NCBI RefSeq assembly: GCF_024323335.1
Contig: NC_066580.1
Span: 83,809,391-83,873,390 of the forward strand
Length of the DNA stretch: 64,000 bases
DNA from: Lathyrus oleraceus
Lineage: Eukaryota > Streptophyta > Magnoliopsida > Fabales > Fabaceae
Reading direction: 5' to 3'
Position 1 is the stretch's first letter. Each line of letters opens with the position of its first letter. Below are positions 21,146 to 31,400 of the stretch, in pieces. The notes below the pieces were generated by a model that had not been told where the DNA came from, ran no database searches, and saw only the letters and a program-made list of their open reading frames with translations. The translations under genes were made by a program, and so were the position numbers.

Positions 21146-23233
21146 TCACTCTTTCAGTAGAGTAACCCGGACGGTTTTTCCAGACGACCAATTGTCAAGT
21201 TTTTCTCCCGGGACACACGGGCGAATCCAGCTATCTAAGTCACAGTCGCTGTCAGCCTTGTCTTCATCTGCAACATTGATGATGTGGGGAGAAACCAAAC
21301 CCCCGCTGGAGAGAGTATCGGTTTCACTCTTCTGAGATCCCGGAGCATACCCCAATCCAAACTTGTCTTCTTTGATGACTGGCTCCACAAATTTGCCCCA
21401 ACCTTGGGCATTACCAGCTTTAACCACTTCGACAGCTTGCTTGTATGAAGAGATAGAAGTCCCGACCTTCTCAAACTCAGGTGAAAAGACAGCTTCGGGC
21501 GCGACCTCATTGATGTTTATGGCTTCGAAGCCCTGACACAGCATCTCGTGCATCTTGCCGTCCATCTCTACATACTTAAATGTAGACAGGTGGCTAACAA
21601 AAATATCCTCTTCACCACAGACAGTGACGACCTGACCTTCTAGTTCATATTTGAGCTTCTGGTGGAGGGTAGAAGTAACAGCACCGGCAACATGAATCCA
21701 AGGCCGACCTAGCAGACAGCTGTAGGCAGGCTGGATATCCATCACATAAAAGGTGCTCTTAAACACCTGCGGTCCAATCTTAACTGGCAACTCAACTTCG
21801 CCAAAGACAACTCTCTTAGAGCCATCAAAAGCCCTCACAACTAAGTTACTTGGCCTCAGGATGGTGTCATCGCAATCCAACTTCATTAAGGCTTTCTTTG
21901 GAAGAACATTCAGAGAAGAGCCTGTATCAACCAAAACATGGGAAAGCATCACCCCTTTGCACTCCATTGTGATATGCAAGGCTTTGTTGTGATTCCTGCC
22001 CTCAGATGTCAGGTCATTATCGGTGAAACCTTGCCCCCGGCTAGCGTTTACATTGGAAACTACCGACTCCAGCTGGTTAACAGTTATCTCCGGTGGAACA
22101 TAGGCCATATTCAGTACTTTCAACAAGGCTGCTCTGTGCGCCTCAGAGCACAGCAATAGTGAGAGAATGGAGATCTTTGAGGGTGTCTGATTTAGCTGGT
22201 CGACTACCTTGTAGTCACTTTTCTTGATAATCCTCTTAAACTCATCCACTTCCTTCTCGAATGTGGTCTTAGGAGGATCTTCCTCAGTAGTAACCTCTTC
22301 GGCGGCCATCTGTTTCCCTTTAGCCTTGGCAGCTGCCTCGGCTTTAGTATTCGCGCGTAATGTTGATGGTGAAAATAGGCGTCCACTGCGAGTGAAGCCA
22401 CCAATTCCTCCAACATTGTCTACAGCGGAGCTATCAATGTCAATGTCTTCTTCGTTAACTTTCTGCCCCTGGTAGTAGATATCAGCCCCATAGTGCCACG
22501 GGATAGCACTGTCTTTCTCATACGGAACGGGTCCTGGTATTGTGATGGTGATCGGACTAACCAAAGTCGGTTGAGGGCTGTCAGAGTAAATTGCAACTGG
22601 TGCTGAACTTTCGATGTTCACCACTACTGGTTCTGTACTTTCTGGGAAATATATTGTTGTCGGAGCGAGTCTCTCGGGAACATATATTTCTTCAGGAGTG
22701 AAATAAAACGTCACCGTCGATACATCATTCTTCACTGGACGGGCCTGATCGAACTGAAAACAACCTTCATCTATCAGTTGCTGAATACCCCTTCTCAAAC
22801 TGTCACATCCGTTTTCGGCAGCTTGACAATTTCTGCATTCTTCCCCACAGCCTGGGAAAATCTGTCCTTTCAGAAGTCGGTCTTTAACCACCGATAGAGA
22901 AGTCTTCACCTTAGTCACATCAGAAACCAAATTCAAAGTTTCCCCACTATCAACAACATTAATCCTCTGCCCGCCGTGAGCCGGCATCGGGTTCTGGATA
23001 ACATTAGGCACCGGAGCAAAATTGATAGCCTGGGCATCTCTCAAATCTTGTACCTTTAACTGGAGAGCCTTGCAATTATCTGTAGTATGGCCAGGTGCGT
23101 TGGAGTGAAAAGCACATCTGGCGTTGACATCATAACCTCTAGGCAAATTATTGGGATCGATTGGTGGGGCCAGAGTTCTCAATGTAACCAGATTCATGTC
23201 AATCAGCTTGGGAAGTAATACTGAATAAGGCAT
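21146..23233 (-). CDS. pro: Tat-B Gag C-terminus and aspartic protease
   Basis: An open frame of 695 codons. It begins with the nucleocapsid-like CX2HX5HX4C motif (CAFHSNAPGHTTDNC, about residue 38) and a Cys-rich patch (CGEECRNCQ). A long Pro/Ser-rich linker follows, then retropepsin with LVDTGSSLNVLPKKAL, AFDGSKR, and SCLLGRPWIH. The C-terminal part has a glycine-rich GLGYAPG stretch like a weak G-patch. It overlaps the upstream gag frame by 35 nt near 23200-23233 in a different frame. Because the protein joins mid-domain, this looks like a single indel in one ancestral gag-pro ORF (next to an A run at 23268) rather than a real start; the first ATG is at 23233. A frameshift mechanism cannot be excluded. 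Confidence 0.8.
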   Translation of the reverse strand: MPYSVLLPKLIDMNLVTLRTLAPPIDPNNLPRGYDVNARCAFHSNAPGHTTDNCKALQLKVQDLRDAQAINFAPVPNVIQNPMPAHGGQRINVVDSGETLNLVSDVTKVKTSLSVVKDRLLKGQIFPGCGEECRNCQAAENGCDSLRRGIQQLIDEGCFQFDQARPVKNDVSTVTFYFTPEEIYVPERLAPTTIYFPESTEPVVVNIESSAPVAIYSDSPQPTLVSPITITIPGPVPYEKDSAIPWHYGADIYYQGQKVNEEDIDIDSSAVDNVGGIGGFTRSGRLFSPSTLRANTKAEAAAKAKGKQMAAEEVTTEEDPPKTTFEKEVDEFKRIIKKSDYKVVDQLNQTPSKISILSLLLCSEAHRAALLKVLNMAYVPPEITVNQLESVVSNVNASRGQGFTDNDLTSEGRNHNKALHITMECKGVMLSHVLVDTGSSLNVLPKKALMKLDCDDTILRPSNLVVRAFDGSKRVVFGEVELPVKIGPQVFKSTFYVMDIQPAYSCLLGRPWIHVAGAVTSTLHQKLKYELEGQVVTVCGEEDIFVSHLSTFKYVEMDGKMHEMLCQGFEAININEVAPEAVFSPEFEKVGTSISSYKQAVEVVKAGNAQGWGKFVEPVIKEDKFGLGYAPGSQKSETDTLSSGGLVSPHIINVADEDKADSDCDLDSWIRPCVPGEKLDNWSSGKTVRVTLLKE

Positions 23234-24320
23234 TGGGATTGGCTCGATGACCCGGTCCCTCTACCTTTTTTTTTCGCTGACCGTTACCTACAAACGGTCT
23301 CTTGGGACCTGATGAGTTGGAAGCACTATTGTCTTGAATTTGGCCCATCTTCAATAGACTCTCGATTCTTTCTCCAGCAATTACTATCTCTGCAAAGCTG
23401 ATTGACGGGCAAGCAACCAATCTCTCAATATAATTGCCTTGAAGAGTGTTCATGAACATGTCCGCCATCTCCCTTTCAGACATAGGGGGTTGGACGGACG
23501 CAACAATCTGTCTCCAACGCTGAGCATACTCTCTAAAGGTTTCCTTGGCAGTCTTAGACATACCTTGCAACAAGGTCCGATTTGGAGCCATGTCCAAGTT
23601 GTATTGATATTGCTTGACAAAAGCCTCTGCCAAGTCTTTCCATCTCTTGATGGTAGTACGAGACAAATGAGAATACCATTCACGAGAAGCTCCAGTTAGA
23701 CTGTCTTCAAAATAGTACATCCACAACTTTTCATCTTCCGTGTGAGCTCCCAACCTTCCCAGATAAGATTGGAGATGAGTGCGTGGGCAAGAAGCCCCGT
23801 TGTATTTCTCAAAAGTAGGGGGTTTGAACTTGTGAGGAATCCTTACTCTTTGAACCAGACCAAGATTTGTGACATCAAAGCCTAAGGAATTTTGAGACTC
23901 CAAAGATTTGAGCTTCTCAGCAAGCTCATCCATACGGCGAGTGGTCTCGAGGGCCTCGTCGTGCAAAGAATATTGATCATACTGATAATCTCCAGTAACG
24001 GGGCGCCCGTTAATCCGAATTCCTTGATTCACATTGTACCTTCCGCCAATACCATTTCCAACATTCCCTGTGTTGCCAACATTACCCGGGTTTCCATCAG
24101 CATTTGCGTTACCCGCGTTACCAGTATTCACAGGGTTATCAGCGTTCCCAGGGTTACTAGGGTTTCCCTCAGCATTTGGTATCTCCACCTCCGGATCGGG
24201 TCTCGGTTGCTCAACCAATTCCCTCAGCTTTTCCTGGCCTTCTGCCATACCAGTCATCAATGTCATGAACTGATCCATCCTTTCACGCATATCAGCCAGC
24301 TCTTTCTGTACTTGGTCCAT
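23199..24320 (-). CDS. gag: Tat-B Gag (N-terminal and core)
   Basis: The start is the ATG at 24320 (MDQVQKELADM), the equivalent of MDHLEQ in Ogre-C. The open frame continues upstream to 24728 but is not conserved there. Order: N-terminal coiled coil; an Asn/Gly repeat region (GNPGNVGNTGNVGN, from GGGTTNCC-like repeats at 24050-24190); the gag core (KFKPPTFEKYNG, SLTGASREWYSHL, AFVKQYQYNLDM, KETFREYAQRWR, QGNYIERLVACP); and a basic patch (GQRKKKVEGPG). It ends 30 codons into another frame at 23199, just before the part of Gag that continues in the 21146-23233 frame. Upstream at about 24425 is a splice-acceptor-like TGTTTTGCAG on the minus strand. Confidence 0.85.
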   Translation of the reverse strand: MDQVQKELADMRERMDQFMTLMTGMAEGQEKLRELVEQPRPDPEVEIPNAEGNPSNPGNADNPVNTGNAGNANADGNPGNVGNTGNVGNGIGGRYNVNQGIRINGRPVTGDYQYDQYSLHDEALETTRRMDELAEKLKSLESQNSLGFDVTNLGLVQRVRIPHKFKPPTFEKYNGASCPRTHLQSYLGRLGAHTEDEKLWMYYFEDSLTGASREWYSHLSRTTIKRWKDLAEAFVKQYQYNLDMAPNRTLLQGMSKTAKETFREYAQRWRQIVASVQPPMSEREMADMFMNTLQGNYIERLVACPSISFAEIVIAGERIESLLKMGQIQDNSASNSSGPKRPFVGNGQRKKKVEGPGHRANPNALFSITSQAD

Positions 24321-25161
24321 CGCTAGCTGTGGACGATTTTCCTTTGTCGGGTACCTGTGGACTCGCTTGGGACCAATAACTGCCTGATACAGGGAACAAA
24401 CATTAGACACTGCGGTGACACCTGCAAAACAGACAAGGGTTAATATGCATGGTATGCGATGCACTGCTTGTTCAGTTTTAAGGCACCCCCGTTTTGAAAG
24501 GGAATACCCTGCAAATGAATAAGCATGAGATGTTGGATGCAAAAATGCAGATGATGTTATGCAATACAAAGGCATGCCAATCAGAATTGATGGATCCGCT
24601 TGAACATCTGTCAGGTTGCACTGCATGGAGAGAAATTCACTGAGGAATATAATACAAGACCAAAACTCTGCTCCAGAAAACCGGGTTGGTTGGAGGTTAA
24701 GGTTTCCTGAATTTAGCCCGACCCTCACTGGTAGGTTCTAAGAACAGAAGTTCGTCAGCTTCAGCCCTTTAGTCGCGAATAATACGTTTACCACTGAAGG
24801 TTTGGTATTATTACCGGACAAAAGACCTCCATTGACTCCCCTCAACAGGACATCCTAATAGCAAGTTCCCAGTCTCGGGATCCTCGGATTGAGCAGCGAG
24901 AATGCGCCCACCAGAGCTAACATAATCACGTCTCGGAGGAGAGGCCTCGACTGAGTTCTCGGGAAATGGTCACCAGAGTCGACGATTTCTAGAGGAACAT
25001 CCTGCCGTTACGGAACACCCGTAAGACATAATATATCCAGAAGAAACCTCGTCTGGGTGTGGTTCTTCACGAACGACTTAACGTAGCAACACGCCACGCA
25101 AGCCTCATGATTATCCACTCTAAAACCTGTGTGTACACTCAAGCCTGGGTAATGGGCTTAT
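24321..25161 (-). other. Tat-B leader, gag-proximal part (no gene)
   Basis: The 5' untranslated region of Tat-B, continuing at 37443-37625 on the far side of Athila-1. No ORF1 is found here. One acceptor-like TTTTGCAG sits about 100 nt before gag. Confidence 0.7.
25157..25161. other. Athila-1 target-site duplication, left copy (CTTAT)
   Basis: CTTAT directly left of the 5' LTR, repeated at 37438-37442 directly right of the 3' LTR. Confidence 0.97.
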
Positions 25162-25399
25162 TGTTAGATGCCCAAAAGTGCTTATTTGAGCTATCATATG
25201 TGGGCATCTTTCACTCTTTTTCCTTGCTAAAATTGTCAAAATCACATTTGTTTTACATGGAATGCATTACATTGATAAATAAGCTTGGTGCCTTTGATTT
25301 GTGTGTTATTGTGCAGGAAAAAGGCATGAACTAATTGAAAATGAAGACACAAGAAAATTGGCAAAGGAACCAAAAGATACAAGCATTTCATCAGCCTGC

Positions 25400-25768
25400 T
25401 CGCTAGGCGAGGCTGTGGCGAAGCATTGGTTCGCTAGGCGAGTTCCTGGCGAAAAGCTCCAGTAAATTGACAAATTAATTCGCCAGGCGAGCTGAAGGCG
25501 AAGGTGGTAGCGAGTTCATTCTGTTTTGGTGAAAAACGCAGCCATCACTCACTCGCTAGGCGAAGCTCTAGCGAGTCCCCAGCGAGCATTCCAATAGCAA
25601 AACCTCTCAACCTCGCTGGGGCGAAGGTTGAAGCGTGTCCTTCGCTAGGCGAAGGTATGTTCGCTAGGCGAACATGACAGTTCAGCAGGCCCTGTTTTCT
25701 CTGGGCGCAGGGGCCTTATGTGCCCATATTAGACCCTCGCTAGGCGAGCCATTCTGCTCGCCTAGCGA
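25400..25768 (+). promoter_or_regulatory. Nine TCGCTAGGCGA-type palindromic boxes in the Athila-1 5' LTR
   Basis: Exact TCGCTAGGCGA at 25400, 25431, 25553, 25642, 25661 and 25737; variants TCGCCAGGCGA at 25480 and TCGCTGGGGCGA at 25613; and an inverted copy TCGCCTAGCGA at 25758-25768. Half-boxes (AGCGAG, GGCGAA) lie between. Arms TCGC and GCGA pair around TAG. The last two face each other and end 22 bp before the TATA box. The same cluster is at 36176-36544 in the 3' LTR. Confidence 0.93.
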
Positions 25769-25790
25769 GCATGACAGACCAGCTGAGGTC

Positions 25791-25798
25791 TATAAGTA
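25791..25798 (+). promoter_or_regulatory. Athila-1 LTR TATA box
   Basis: GGTCTATAAGTAGC, directly after the box cluster. The transcription start is expected near 25825. Identical in the 3' LTR (36567-36574). Confidence 0.7.
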
Positions 25799-26664
25799 GC
25801 AGGTGCCACTTTTGAGCACCATACCTCATTTTTACCAACTTTTTCCACTTTTGTACTTTCTTCTAGATATTTTTGCAGCATTGTTCTTGGGATCTTTTAT
25901 GCCCTAGTTTTCATTTCTCTTCATCTTAGAACCATCTTCTACAAAAAGAAGGTGGATTCCCATCCAACTTCGATTATCCGACTTGGATGTTGATCAACCT
26001 TCTTTCCTTACTTGCCGACCAAGCTACCATGAAAATGAGTAGCTAAGTCATCCATTTGTCAAGGTTAGATGTAGGTGATTACTAGCTTTGTGTGTAAATG
26101 TAAGGATCCTCATATGTAAACTCTTTAATGGTAAATATATGATGAAAACTTTGTTTCTATTTAAAACTCTTTGTGTTGGTTTATGATCGAGAGATGTTTA
26201 CCGACTCTTGACCTAGGTTTTCATCCAAACTTGTTTGTTAGCTAGAGATAGTAATGAATGATTTTGTTCACCATAAGGTTGAACCAAAAAGTTGTCATTT
26301 TGATAGATTGTGTTCGAGAGAAACAATGGATCAAAATGGCAAAACTCACAATGTGTGTTCGAGAGAAACATATTGAGAGGACTTTGTGAAATTATTTATC
26401 ATCTAAAGGAGTTTATAAGATTGTTGACCGAGCAAATACATGCAAAGTGATCATTGAAACCTAACTTTGACAATATTTCTCATTTAATCAAACCATAACT
26501 TTTACCACAATTTATTACTTTTTATGCAAGATAACTTGATTAAAACCAAAACCCTATTGTTACATTGAGCTAAGATTAATACAACCATCGAACGGCGGTG
26601 ATATCTTACAATCCCTGTGGATACGATAACAAAAACCCGACACGAAATATACATTTCAACAAAG

Positions 26665-26682
26665 TGGCGCCGTTGCCGGGGA
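26665..26682 (+). other. Athila-1 primer-binding site (tRNA-Asp)
   Basis: TGGCGCCGTTGCCGGGGA, complementary to the 3' end of plant tRNA-Asp, three bases after the LTR end. It is the same sequence as in Athila-2 (45384-45401) and typical of Athila elements. Confidence 0.95.
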
Positions 26683-26787
26683 TTATAAATTGATATTGCG
26701 AGCATCGCAATGGTTGTTTAAGTTTTAGCTTGTGAGTTTTTGACTTGTACTTGTAATTTGTTTGGTTTAGTGTGCAGCTTACGTTTT

Positions 26788-28464
26788 ATGCGAGGGCAAA
26801 TCCCTGTGGACGAACTTCTTTTTGATCCTGAGATCGAGAGAACTGCAAGGAGGCTCAATAGCAAAACGAGACGTAGGAGGCAACAGGCTAGACAACGCCA
26901 AGAGCAAGGAGAAGGTTCTTCAACCACAAATCCACACCCATTCATACCAAACATGGAGCCACAACCACCACCACCTATTTCTACTCCATGTATCAATAGT
27001 CCAAGGAACACCGCTCAGTTTGCCAACCACACAGGAAGGCAAGCTGAGATGAAAACGGGAACTCTGAATTTATTATATGGGAGTCCATTCACCGGAATGG
27101 ACCATGAAGACCCATTTGCTTTTCTCACAAAATTTTATGAGATAGCATTGGCTGCCGGAGTGGATCAGGCTCAGGAGCTTCCGTTGTTCAGACGATTATT
27201 TCCCCACGCTTTGCTCGGAAAAGCAAAGGATTGGTATCTCGATCAAACACCAGCCGTAATGACAGACTGGAACGTGTTAGAAGAGAAATTCATTGAAAGA
27301 TTTTTCTCCCATAACCGATTCATGGAATCAAAGACGGCCATCTCGGTGTTTTCTCAAGGAACCAGTGAATCTTTGAATGAAGCGTGGGAGAGATTCAAGT
27401 CCATGCTTAGGAAATGTAAAGGGCATGGATTTGATGAATTGACTCAAATCCATATCTTCAGAAATGGACTTCAACCAAACTGCAAGACGTTGTTGGATGC
27501 CACCTCGGGTGGCTCGTTGATGTCAAAAAGTGCCGAAGAAGCCACAAACATTATCAATCGAATGGCTCTAAATGATCTTCAGAGTCAAAGTCGTGGAAAT
27601 TCTTTGAAGAAGGCGGGAGTGCTTGAGTTAGGGACGAATGATGCCATCCTTGCCCAAAACAAGCTCATCTCACAACAAGTGGAACTCTTAACGCAACAAA
27701 TCAAAGAGTTAAGAGAACCGTCAAAAGCTAAACAAATAGCTTGTTGTGAACTTTGTAAAGGTGAACATGACACCGGATTTTGTCCACCTCCCGGTTTTGA
27801 CGAAGTAAACTACATGGCCAATCAACGGGACTATCAACTGAGACAACAACAACCTTATCAACCGCACCCTCAACAACAACAACAACAACAACAACAATTC
27901 CAAGGGAACCAAGGGTTCCAACCTAGAAGCAACTATTATCATAACCAAGGTTATGGAGGTGGTTCTTTTAGCCGTCAAAACCCTCCCCAAAATCCGTATC
28001 AATCTCAACAACCGTCGGTCGTCAATTCTAAATTGGAAGAGACATTGACGCAATTCATGCAAATGTCAATGGCCAATCAAAAGAGTAATGACGCGGCCAT
28101 AAAAAATCTCGAGACTCAGGTTGGGCAACTTGCCAAGCAACTCGCTGAACAACAAACCGGTCCTTCTTTTTCGGCTAATACGCAAACAAATCCTAAGGAG
28201 CATTGTAAGGCGATTATGACGAGAAGTGGGAGGGAGTTGGGTAGTGAGAATGAAAAAAGAGTTGAGAGTGAACAAAGAGAGAAAGAGAAAGAAATTGAGG
28301 AGGAAATAGTGGAGGAAAATGTTGATGGTGAAATAGGAGTGTGGAGTGATGAGGAAGAAGTTGAAAAGAATAGAAATAATGGTGAAGTTGAAAAAGAAAA
28401 AGGTGTGGAGATTGAGGAAAATAAAAGTGATGAGGTAATAAGGGAGGTAGTGAAAAAGCCTTGA
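26788..28464 (+). CDS. gag: Athila-1 Gag polyprotein
   Basis: The ATG at 26788 (MRGQIPVDELLFDPEIERT) is chosen because Athila Gags start near the Arg/Pro-rich DPEIERT segment; the frame is open from at least 26740. Order: basic N-terminus (RRRRQQARQRQ); the retrotransposon gag domain (DPFAFLTKFYEIA, LFPHALLGKAKDWYL, NVLEEKFIERFF, LNEAWERFKSMLRKC, FRNGLQPNCKTLLDATSGG); a knuckle-like CELCKGEHDTGFC with spacing C-X2-C-X3-H-X4-C; a Gln-rich run from (CAA)n at 27870-27897; and a very acidic Glu/Lys tail. It ends at TGA 28462-28464, in the same frame as pol. Confidence 0.93.
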   Translation: MRGQIPVDELLFDPEIERTARRLNSKTRRRRQQARQRQEQGEGSSTTNPHPFIPNMEPQPPPPISTPCINSPRNTAQFANHTGRQAEMKTGTLNLLYGSPFTGMDHEDPFAFLTKFYEIALAAGVDQAQELPLFRRLFPHALLGKAKDWYLDQTPAVMTDWNVLEEKFIERFFSHNRFMESKTAISVFSQGTSESLNEAWERFKSMLRKCKGHGFDELTQIHIFRNGLQPNCKTLLDATSGGSLMSKSAEEATNIINRMALNDLQSQSRGNSLKKAGVLELGTNDAILAQNKLISQQVELLTQQIKELREPSKAKQIACCELCKGEHDTGFCPPPGFDEVNYMANQRDYQLRQQQPYQPHPQQQQQQQQQFQGNQGFQPRSNYYHNQGYGGGSFSRQNPPQNPYQSQQPSVVNSKLEETLTQFMQMSMANQKSNDAAIKNLETQVGQLAKQLAEQQTGPSFSANTQTNPKEHCKAIMTRSGRELGSENEKRVESEQREKEKEIEEEIVEENVDGEIGVWSDEEEVEKNRNNGEVEKEKGVEIEENKSDEVIREVVKKP

Positions 28465-31400
28465 TGGAAGAGTGCTAGAATTGCAAAGGGAAAGGAGGTA
28501 GTGAGCGCTACTCCTATCCAAAACCTTCCTTATCCTCATGCTCCTTCCAAAAGGGAGAATGAACGGCATTACGCCCGGTTCATGGATATTTTTAAACAGT
28601 TGCAAATCAACATTCCGTTTGCTGAAGCCTTGGAACAAATGCCAAAGTATGCCAAATTCATGAAAGACATACTAACCAAAAAGCGGAGGTATACGGAACC
28701 GGAGACCATCGTCCTTGATGCGAGCTGTAGTGCCATTATTCAAAGGACGCTTCCTAAGAAAGTGGTTGATCCGGGAAGAGTTACATTGCCGGTTAAAATT
28801 GGTGACGTTTATGTCGGGAAAGGACTTATTGACTTGGGGTCGAGCATTAATCTTATACCTTTGTCAATTATCAAGAGGCTTGGCAACATCGAGATTAAGT
28901 CCATCCGAATGACGTTGCAATTGGCGGATAAGTCGACGACCCATCCTCATGGCGTAGCCCAAGATGTTTTGGTGAAGGTCGACAAATTCTTTTTCCCGGT
29001 GGATTTTATTGTAATTGATATGGAGGAAGATGATGATGCTCCGCTCATCTTGGGCCGACCATTCATGAAGACCGCAAGAATGATGATAGATGTTGATGAC
29101 GGTTTAATGAAGGTGCGAGTTCAAAATGAGGAAGTCACATTTGATCTATTCGAGGCGATGAAGCATTCAAAAGATAGAAATGATAGCTTTCGCATCGATG
29201 TGATTGAAGATGCTATTATGGAGGTTTCAAAGCATATTCATGAGATATCTCCTATGGAGTTAGCTCTTGACGACTCATTGGAGGTTTTCACTGTTGAAGA
29301 AGAGCTGGCTCTTGAGGAATGCTTAAAGGAACTCGATAGTTTAGATGACCTACAACCATGGGAAGTAGAGGAGGAAAACTTGAAAAAGGAGGTTATTGAC
29401 GAAAAAGCGCCAATTGAATTGAAAGTGCTACCCTCTACTTTGAAATATGTGTTCCTAGATGAGACCGAGGCAAAGCCGGTCATCATAAGCAACCTTTTGA
29501 CAAAAGAAGAAGAAGCCCGCCTAATCATTGTGCTAAAAACCAATCAAGAAGCTATGGGTTGGACTCTTTCCGATCTAAAAGGAATAAGTCCATCCTATTG
29601 TATGCACAAGATTTTGATGGAGGAGGATTTCAAGCCGGTAGCTCCACCACAACGCCGCTTAAATCCTACCATGAAAGAGGTTGTTCGAAAGGAAGTTGTG
29701 AAGCTATTGGATGCGGGAATGATTTACCCGATCTCGGATAGTCCGTGGGTTAGTCCCGTGCACGTGGTTCCGAAGAAGGGTGGAATGACCGTAATCCGAA
29801 ATGACAAAGACGAATTGATCCCGACTAAAGTTGCAACGGGGTGGAGAATGTGTATAGATTATAGACGGTTGAATACCGCGACTCGTAAGGACCATTTCCC
29901 ACTCCCATTTATGGATCAAATGCTTGAAAGACTACCGGGCCAACAATACTATTGTTTTTTGGACGACTACTCCGGGTACAACCAAATTGCGGTTGACCCG
30001 GTTGATCATGAGAAGACGGCTTTCACGTGTCCGTTTGGAGTATTCGCATACAGAAAAATGCCCTTTGGGCTGTGCAATGCACCGGCGACCTTCCAACGAT
30101 GTGTCCAAGCCATTTTTGCCGATCTGATAGAGAAAACAATGGAAGTCTTCATGGATGACTTCTCGGTATTTGGTGGGACGTTTAGTCTATGCTTGGCAAG
30201 TTTGAAGACGGTGTTGGAAAGATGTGTGAAGACCAATTTGGTGCTTAATTGGGAGAAGTGTCACTTCATGGTGACCGAGGGGATCGTGCTAGGCCACAAA
30301 GTCTCTAGAAGGGGGCTTGAAGTGGATAGAGCTAAGGTTGAAGTAATTGAAAAATTACCCCCTCCGGTGAATGTGAAGGGCATCCGTAGCTTTTTGGGGC
30401 ACGCGGGGTTCTACCGGCGCTTTATCAAGGACTTCTCAAAGGTGGCTAAGCCTTTGAGCAATTTGCTCGCCAAGGACCAGGTATTTCTCTTCACCGAAGA
30501 TTGTTTGCAAGCTTTTGAGGTTTTAAAAGAAAAATTGGTTACCGCTCCAATAATAGTCGCTCCCGATTGGAATGAAAATTTTGAACTAATGTGTGACGCG
30601 AGTGACTATGCTGTTGGAGCGGTACTTGGCCAAAGAAAAGACAAAACTTTTCATGCGATACATTATGCGAGTAAGGTTCTTAACGAGGCTCAAATAAATT
30701 ATGCCACAACGGAAAAAGAACTACTTGCAATAGTGTATACGCTAGAAAAGTTTAGGTCTTATCTTATAGGGTCTAAAGTCGTTGTGTACACCGACCACGC
30801 GGCGATTAAATATCTGCTAACCAAGCCGGATTCGAAGCAAAGGCTCATCCGTTGGATCCTCTTGTTACAAGAATTCGATGTAGAAATCAAAGACAAGAAG
30901 GGGTCGGAAAACTTGGTAGCGGATCATTTATCCCGATTAGTGAACGTGGAGGTTACCGCGTCGGAAAAAGAAATCCGGGAAGAATTTCCTGATGAAAAAT
31001 TGTTTAAGGTTCAAGTTAGGCCGTGGTTTGCAGACTTTGCAAACCACAAGGCTAGTGGTTTTGTGCCAGCCGACCTAACTTCGAACCAAAAAAGGAAGTT
31101 CCTTTCGGATGCGAAGTATTATGTTTGGGATGACCCATACTTGTTTAAGTTGGGTAGCGATAACCTGTTAAGGAGATGCGTAACTGGTGATGAAGCCCAG
31201 AGCATCCTTTGGCATTGTCACAACTCGCCTTATGGCGGACATTATAATGGGGTTAGAACGGCCACTAAAATTCTTCAATCGGGATTTTATTGGCCAACTA
31301 TTTTCAAAGACGCACATACCCATGCGCAAAGTTGTGACAGTTGCCAAAGAAGCGGTGGGATAGGTAAGAGAGATGAGATGCCTCTCCAAAATATCCAAGA

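Larger units (their letters stand above)
25162..26661 (+). repeat. Athila-1 5' LTR (1500 bp)
   Basis: TGTTAGATGCCC to ATTTCAACA, followed by the PBS. Differences from the 3' LTR that I saw: near 25236, 25274, 25540, 25592, 25994, 26502 and 26561. U3 holds the box cluster 25400-25768 and the TATA box at 25791. Confidence 0.97.

Noticed and set aside
25059..25334. 91-codon ORF crossing the left boundary of Athila-1, also seen at 35823-36110
   Set aside because: Only the LTR half is shared. The ORF joins host sequence to LTR sequence on the left and the 3' UTR to the LTR on the right, so it is chance.
25400..25768. CRISPR-like array (regular palindromic repeats in the LTR)
   Set aside because: Spacing is irregular, the repeats are only 11 bp, there are no unique spacers of constant length, and the context is a plant retrotransposon.
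28066..28638. 190-codon minus-strand ORF opposite the Athila-1 gag-pol junction
   Set aside because: It is the antisense of a Glu/Lys-rich gag tail, giving Phe/Leu/Ser runs with no domain.
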